NCBI GenBank assembly: GCA_029339195.1 | Contig: JAPTJF010000819.1 | Coordinates: 1-11,598 of the forward strand | DNA: 11,598 bases | Direction: 5' to 3' | DNA from: Micractinium sp. NFX-FRZ | Lineage: Eukaryota > Chlorophyta > Trebouxiophyceae > Chlorellales > Chlorellaceae | Shown: piece after piece, positions 8,095 to 11,598 of the stretch | Layout: the number at the start of each line of letters is the position of its first letter | How positions within the stretch are numbered: the first letter of the stretch is position 1 | Program-made: the position numbers and the translations under genes | Notes under the pieces: model-generated | What the model was told of the DNA's origin: nothing | The model's input: only the letters and a program-made list of their open reading frames with translations | Databases searched by the model: none

Positions 8095-9686
8095 CTCAGC
8101 CGCCCGCGCTCACAGCGTGCGGCTGTCCAGGCCCGCCGCTTTGAGCGAGTTGGTTGCTATGATGTTGGTGGTGCCCACGCCCAGGAAGGCAAACAGCTGC
8201 AGCAGTGGGGAGGATCAGGTGCAGCAGCGTGAGAGGTGTGCTGCAAATCAACATCAGTCCCGCCCTGCTCCCGAGAGCAGGAGTGGAAGGTATGGGGGGG
8301 CCCAGGCAGGCTGCCCGCCCCCCGCCATCATCATGCCTCCTCAATTAGCCACTCCTGCCTGCCCGCCCCAGCTTCCAGAGAGCAGATGTGGCAGTAGGGG
8401 GGTCCCAGGCAGCTTGCCTGGCCCCCGCCATCAGGCCTTCTCAACCAGCAGCTCCTGCCTGCCAGCCCCCAGCTTCCAGAGAGCAGGTGGCAGTGGCAGG
8501 TGTGGGTAGGGGTCCCCAGGCAGCTTGCCAGCCCCCCCCCGCCAGCATGCTCAAACCATCCGCTGCTGCCTGCCTGCCAAGCCCCCAGCCTGGCAACCGG
8601 CCGGAGCGGTGCCAACAGCGCCCCTGCTGCTGGCGCCTTTGTGACATCTCACCTGGAACGCAAAATTGAAGATGGCCGTGTTGGGGCCCAGGGCTGCCAG
8701 CTGGACTGAGGACACCCGCCCCACGCAGGCTGCAGGCAGGGGCAGCAGGGGTCAAGGCAGGGGCAGTGAAAGTGAAGGCAGGGCAGCAGGCATCAAGGCA
8801 GGGGTTCCGGTGTGGGCTGGCTGACAGACCAAGAGGGCGCCCCACTCCACGCCCCACCGCCCGCTGCAGCAGAGGGGGGCCACAACAACACAACACTTGA
8901 TTGCCACATCGTTTCGCTTGCACAACCAACGGCATAAAAGACAGTCGGCCCATGCAGGCGGCACGGCGTCGCGCCAGGCCGGCCGAACAACACGAGTCAG
9001 CAGGGCGCGGGCAGGCACAGCCCGGCGGCGTCCCGCGGGCGTGGCAGCACGTGGCGGCGCCATGAGAGGCGGCAGCAGGGCGGCGGCAGCTGCCGCCAAG
9101 CCATGCGCCCACACCCCACATAGAGTGCACACACAGACTGCCAGGGGCACTGCTCAAGCTTCCTTCACCTTTGCCCGCCCTCACCGGTGTCTATCAGGCT
9201 CATCAAGGGGTCAGCCAGCACCATGCCCAGCGCCGGCAGCGCAAATCCCAGCATCTCCCCAATCTCGTTGCTCTGCAGCGGCCCGCGCCCATCTCCTGCT
9301 GCTGCCCTTGCCGCCGCAGCCGCATCGAGTGCCGCCTCCTCCGCGCCTGCTGCCGCCGCTGAGCCCGCTGCAGCAGCGGTGAAGCCCTCGCTGCCTGCCA
9401 GGTGGGGCACCTCTGCTTCCCACACCGCTGCCTCGACACTGTCCATCGGACCCGCTGGCTCCCCGGCGGCAGCGCGATGCCATCGCGTCCCAGCAGAGCA
9501 GGGCCAGCATGCGCCCTGGAGCTGCACACTTTGGCGGCGGCGGCGGCGGGGAGGCAGTGGTGCCGCCAATGCCTGGTGTGGCGCGACTGCGGCTGGCGCA
9601 GGCCTCGGCGGCTGGCTGGGCTGCCTGAGCGCCACGGCAGCGCCTGCATCAGCCCCTTGGCACGCCACCCGTGGTGACGCCGGCAT
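3368..9686 (-). CDS. MATE-family transporter (DinF/EDS5-like), 13 exons, complete
   Basis: Exons in coding order: 9686-9185, 8729-8653, 8196-8114, 7838-7668, 7334-7219, 6955-6882, 6551-6474, 6042-5951, 5424-5361, 4985-4870, 4602-4454, 4035-3934, 3603-3368. All 12 junctions are phase-consistent, and the lengths sum to 1860 nt, that is 619 codons plus TGA. The ATG at 9686 is the first in frame after an upstream TGA. MATE signatures: ADPLMSLIDTACVGR (158-172), SSVQLAALGPNTAIFNFAFQ (174-193), GVGTTNIIAT, GDIYLVFYRGMGVAGAAAAT, ATHQVAMQ (412-419), FPEPLSLAAQSLLA, LDGISVGSGSF. About 11-12 hydrophobic segments can be seen from residue 143 on. Known for the family: H+ or Na+ coupled export of organic molecules; plant relatives of this type (EDS5 and kin) lie in the plastid envelope. 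Residues 1-140 are Ala/Pro/Arg-rich with an RRRRR run at 47-51, possibly a transit peptide (inference). The C-terminal ~45 residues form a Ser/Gly/Asp tail encoded by GCAGCA-type repeats. Substrate unknown. Intron 9 uses a GC donor. Confidence 0.93.
3817..3953 (-). repeat. Duplicated 3' edge and donor of MATE exon 12
   Basis: Positions 3849-3871 repeat 3931-3953 exactly over 23 bp, 82 bp apart. The original contains the last 20 bases of exon 12 and the first bases of its GT donor; the copy lies within intron 12. Flanking sequence (3817-3848 against 3904-3930, with motifs such as GCGTGCACA) is also similar with a small gap, so the duplicated block is about 80 bp. A third partial match (CAGCGTGCACAG) lies near 3766. 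Confidence 0.8.
4106..4140 (-). other. Diverged copy of MATE exon 12 start; possible alternative terminal exon
   Basis: Inside intron 11, 4111-4142 resembles the 5' edge of exon 12 (4009-4040) at roughly 75% identity, 102 bp away. On the minus strand a CAG acceptor (4143-4141) is followed by an in-phase reading that encodes AVVILLDGISV and then TAA, where exon 12 encodes VMMMLDGISV. The stop codon overlaps TGTAA (4110-4106), the algal poly(A) motif. It could be a decayed exon copy, or a short terminal exon giving a protein truncated after residue ~518. Sequence alone cannot decide. Confidence 0.4.
4640..4720. repeat. GGGCACAGGGCA minisatellite in MATE intron 10
   Basis: About seven imperfect units of 10-14 bp (GGGCACAGGGCA and variants with CACACAGGGCA) lie in tandem, about 40 bp past the acceptor side of exon 11. 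No open structure or gene is implied. Confidence 0.8.
5053..5186 (-). repeat. Two diverged copies of MATE exon 10 5' edge in intron 9
   Basis: Positions 5053-5099 match the first 47 bases of exon 10 (4939-4985) at 40 of 47 positions, 114 bp apart, and on the minus strand still encode TFWFLSHLTEPLSLAA against TFWFLSYFPEPLSLAA in the exon. A third, shorter copy at about 5137-5186 repeats the second copy plus its flank (GGGGTGCTAAC), 66 bp further on. Neither copy has a phase-correct AG directly at its edge, so they look like exon debris rather than usable exons. Confidence 0.8.
5359..5360 (-). other. GC donor of MATE intron 9
   Basis: Exon 9 ends CAG and the intron starts GCAAGC. The nearby GT alternative (CAA|GTGGCC) would delete VAMQ, part of the conserved MATE HQxxxQ-type motif, whereas the GC junction joins HQVAMQ to TFWFLSYF in frame. 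Confidence 0.7.
5712..5734 (-). repeat. Copy of MATE exon 9 acceptor and 5' edge in intron 8
   Basis: Positions 5712-5734 match 5404-5426 at 20 of 23 bases, 308 bp away. The original contains the AG acceptor and start of exon 9, encoding SMTTAATR; the copy keeps an AG acceptor and encodes SMTTAGTR on the minus strand. Weaker similarity continues about 25 bp into the upstream intron. A related internal duplication (GGCCGG[GT]CTTGCAA) occurs at about 5532 and 5630 in the same intron. Confidence 0.65.
6215..6465. repeat. 25-bp minisatellite in MATE intron 7
   Basis: Ten contiguous units of 20-26 bp (mostly 25), each starting GCGGGCACAGC[AG]GGC and ending ACCA[AC]A, cover 6215-6458. An eleventh, truncated unit at 6459-6465 runs into the first bases of the donor of exon 7 (exon edge at 6474). 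The units differ at several positions and show higher-order alternation, as expected from unequal exchange. It is within an intron, and open frames across it are a by-product of the repeat. Confidence 0.9.
6851..6891 (-). repeat. Short duplication of MATE exon 6 3' edge and donor
   Basis: CACACCTGCGCTGCG occurs at 6851-6865 and again at 6877-6891, 26 bp apart. The second includes the last bases of exon 6 and its donor; the first lies just inside intron 6. Confidence 0.6.
7060..7113 (-). repeat. Copy of MATE exon 5 3' edge and donor in intron 5
   Basis: Positions 7083-7113 are identical over 31 bp to 7226-7256 inside exon 5, 143 bp apart. The neighbouring donor region is duplicated too (ACCCACCCAC at 7061-7070 against the same run before 7219), with a short divergent spacer between. 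On the minus strand the copy still encodes FNVLIAAGLL. Perfect identity over 31 bp suggests a recent duplication. Confidence 0.85.
8054..8091. repeat. (GCT)12 microsatellite in MATE intron 3
   Basis: About twelve uninterrupted GCT triplets (CAG on the gene strand) lie about 23 bp from the donor of exon 3. It is probably length-polymorphic. Shorter CAG runs occur at about 7362-7400 and 7459-7480 in intron 4. Confidence 0.95.
8267..8586. repeat. ~105-bp tandem repeat in MATE intron 2
   Basis: Three units start at about 8267, 8371 and 8472, marked by GCTTCCAGAGAGCAG (first unit GCTCCCGAGAGCAG), then GTGGCAGTAGGGG, CCCAGGCAGCTTGCC and CTCCTGCCTGCC. The CCCAGGCAG mark recurs at 8301, 8404 and 8515. 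A fading fourth copy may start near 8587. The array fills most of the intron. Confidence 0.85.
8735..8804. repeat. 42-bp period duplication in MATE intron 1
   Basis: Positions 8735-8763 and 8777-8804 are near-identical (GGCAGGGGCAGCAGG then TCAAGGCAGGGG), 42 bp apart, next to the acceptor of exon 2. Confidence 0.7.
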
Positions 9687-10003
9687 GGCAGTCTCGGAGA
9701 AGCGTCACTTGCAGAGCCGGACCTACACCCTCGCTATGATGTTGCAAGCCGCAGCGATCAAGAAATAACAATACACAATTGACCACATTGCGCTGGGACG
9801 GCCAGGCCGAAACCCTGCATGCAGCCGACACGTCCCGATCGCCCCTCATCACTTGTGGTGCTCGCCCCATCAGCTTGCAAAGAGACCGCAGATCACCGAG
9901 CAGCAACCACAGCGCTCTTCATCGCTAGCTCGCGAAACCCACACCTACGTCCCAGCGCTCTCGCACACCGCAGCGCTCCCCAGCCCAGGGACACCCAACC
10001 ATC
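9687..10003. promoter_or_regulatory. Shared divergent promoter region, MATE and GYF genes
   Basis: About 317 bp separate the two start codons, which point away from each other, so both promoters and 5' UTRs must fit here. An AT-rich patch at about 9757-9790 stands out from the GC-rich surroundings and could mark the core promoter. A 10-bp palindrome CTGCATGCAG lies at 9815-9824. No clear TATA box was seen. An in-frame TGA lies seven codons before the MATE ATG. Confidence 0.55.
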
Positions 10004-11598
10004 ATGTCGTTTCCGCAGGAGGGTGGCGGCTCAGGGTGAGTGCGGCAGGGCGCCAGCTCGCGTGGCATGCAGTGAGCGGAACGGCCTTCAGCGCCCAGCG
10101 ATCCACGCCCTGAGCCCTGCCGCACCCTCTCCCGCTCGCCCTTCACTTATCCCGATACCGGTGCCCGCGCGCTGCAGGCGGGGGCGACGCAGCAGGGGCA
10201 GGGGCGGCCGCGGGCGGGGCGGCGGTGGCGGCGGCGGTGGCGGCCGCACTGGCTGGTTCCTGCACGATGACAGAGACGAGGCTGCTGAGCTGGCGGCCGG
10301 CAGTTACGCTGCTGATGTGGATGAGGATGTGTTTGAGGGGGGCGACCCCGCCTATTACTCCTCCGGTGGCAACAACATCACCGTCCGCATCAGCGCCGCC
10401 CGGAAGGGCGCCCGGGAGGTGTCCGACACGACAGGCAAGTGGTGCAGAGCTGTGGGGGGCCGCAGGCGAGAGTGTGTGACAGCTGGCGAGGGAGGTGGCG
10501 CAGCAGGCGGGCAGTGTGAACTCTGAGCACTCTGCAATGGGAAGTAGAAAGCTCAAGAGGTGTCTTGACACGTCAGGCGAGGTGTGCAAGGCAGTGTGGC
10601 GTGTGGCACCGCAGGTGGCGTGTGGCACCGCAGGTGAGTGCTGTATGGATCGAGCAGTGCCCATAAGTCACCTGCCTCTTTTTGTACGCTTGCAACTGGC
10701 TGAGCCAGCCCTGCCCGGCCCTGCCATCCTGTGCCCCCTGCAGGCGCCGACGCCGGCAAGCAACTGCTGGTGGAGGTGAAGGGCGGCAAGCAGCGTGTGG
10801 TGGTGGTGTCAGGTGGGCTGGGCCCTTGGGGCAGCTGCACACGTGTGCGACATGGGTGAAGCTGCCGAGGCAGGTGTTGCCGGGGAGAAGCGCAGGGACG
10901 GCGGGAAGGAGGGCGTGGTGGCGCCGCCAGCTGGGGAATCACAGTTCCTCACGTTGGTTTGAAATTGCTACACGCTGGTGCCGGCTTGGGCGTGATGGAA
11001 GCCTGGTGTGAGAACGCAGCCACTGCTCCAGCCCCATCCATGCCGCACCTCTGGCCCACCCTCACCTGTGACCGCCCTCACCTCCCCTCCCCTGCTCTTG
11101 CCTCCCCCCGCTGCAGGCAAGGAGGGGTGGGAGTACCGGGACCCCGAGGGGGCGCTGCAGGGCCCCTTCCGTGCCACCCAGATCATAAAGTGGCTCAACA
11201 TGAACTACTTTGATGGGGGCCTGCAAGTGAGGAAGGTCAGCCAGCACGGCAGCGGGCACTGGAGCAGGCTGGACGCGGTGCTGAAAGATGTGCAGCGCGA
11301 GGCGGCGCTGGCAGGCGCAGGCGGCGGCGGTGGCGGGCAGGCGCCACCGCCCCGGGCGCGGCCTGCCAGTGGCGGCAAGGGCGGCGGCGGCGGCGCTGTG
11401 TTGCACGTTCCAATCACCAGCCCGCGCGGCGGGCGCGGCGGTGGCGGCGCAGACGTGAGCGGGTATGTGGTGGCGGCGCCACGGCCGCCGCGGCGGCAGC
11501 CTGGGCAGGAGGCCCCCGCCGACGACCTCTCCTATTTCAAAGGGATTGAGCTGGGAGCAGGTGGCGAGGGGCGGGGCGGGCGCGGAGGCCGCGGTGGG
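10004..11598 (+). CDS. GYF-domain, RGG-rich protein, 3' partial
   Basis: Exons 10004-10035, 10178-10434, 10744-10812 and 11117-11598 (open at the window edge), phases 2, 1, 1, give 280 residues so far. Residues 12-35 form an RG/RGG and polyglycine tract; 36-70 are acidic, then basic (WFLHDDRDEAAE). Residues 124-175 are a GYF domain: WEYRDPEGALQGPF, then IIKWLNMNYFDGGLQVRKV. The DPxGxxQGPF core is intact, but the tripeptide naming the domain reads NYF. Residues from 180 on are again Gly/Arg/Pro-rich with several RGG boxes. Known for the family: GYF domains bind proline-rich peptides in mRNA decay, translational repression (GIGYF/Smy2) or splicing (CD2BP2); RGG tracts bind RNA. A role in RNA metabolism is inferred. 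The ATG sits in ACCATCATG, and its donor phase fits exon 2. Intron 2 starts with GC (GACAG|GCAAGT); the closest GT donor gives a stop in exon 3. Confidence 0.88.
10418..10598 (+). repeat. Copy of GYF exon 2 3' edge and donor in intron 2
   Basis: The end of exon 2 plus its donor (10418-10455) is repeated in diverged form at 10559-10598, 141 bp downstream: GACACGACAGGCAAGTGG in the exon, GACACGTCAGGCGAGGTG in the copy. Further similarity continues into the intron side. Confidence 0.7.
10577..10633 (+). other. Possible 57-nt cassette exon in GYF intron 2
   Basis: A CAG acceptor (10574-10576) and a strong CAG|GTGAGTG donor (10634) bracket 57 nt in phase 1 on both sides, with no stop, encoding GEVCKAVWRVAPQVACGTA. 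Inclusion would add 19 residues before exon 3. It contains a perfect 19-bp tandem duplication (10596-10614 and 10615-10633), so it may instead be repeat debris. Confidence 0.35.

Noticed and set aside
8929..8942. TATA-like CATAAAAG on the plus strand
   Set aside because: It lies in MATE intron 1, and no plus-strand gene follows it.

Overview
The window looks like a piece of nuclear DNA from a GC-rich green alga, probably a Chlorella-like trebouxiophyte. The reasons are many short introns (142 to 526 nt) with GT/GC...AG borders, coding exons strongly biased to C or G at third positions, a TGTAA motif (the chlorophyte poly(A) signal) downstream of a stop codon, and gene families typical of eukaryotes. 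The group assignment is inference; I could not search databases. No bacterial-type operon, rRNA, tRNA or CRISPR was recognised.

Three genes account for almost all of the window. (1) Positions 1-2720, plus strand: the 3' part of a six-exon stretch encoding a cysteine-rich protein built from GCC2/GCC3 (ephrin-receptor-like) units; its 5' end lies outside the window. (2) Positions 9686-3368, minus strand: a complete 13-exon gene for a MATE-family transporter. Joined by splice phase, the exons give an uninterrupted 619-residue protein with an Arg/Ala/Pro-rich N-terminal extension that could be an organelle targeting peptide. (3) Positions 10004-11598, plus strand: the 5' part of a GYF-domain, RGG-rich protein that runs off the right edge.

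Genes 1 and 2 are tail to tail. The TGTAA of gene 1 (3341-3345) lies only 23 nt from the stop codon of gene 2, so the two transcripts very likely overlap. Genes 2 and 3 are head to head and share about 317 bp between their start codons. Nothing in the sequence says the three products work together; this looks like ordinary dense eukaryotic packing.

The most unusual feature is in the introns. At least six contain diverged copies of an adjacent exon edge together with its splice site, offset by about 26 to 310 bp (MATE exons 5, 6, 9, 10 and both ends of 12; GYF exon 2). Two copies kept enough to be candidate alternative exons: a 57-nt, frame-preserving cassette in GYF intron 2, and a short terminal exon in MATE intron 11 whose stop codon overlaps TGTAA. 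Two of the 20 inferred introns start with GC rather than GT. Several introns also carry minisatellites, the clearest being a 25-bp array that runs up to a donor site.
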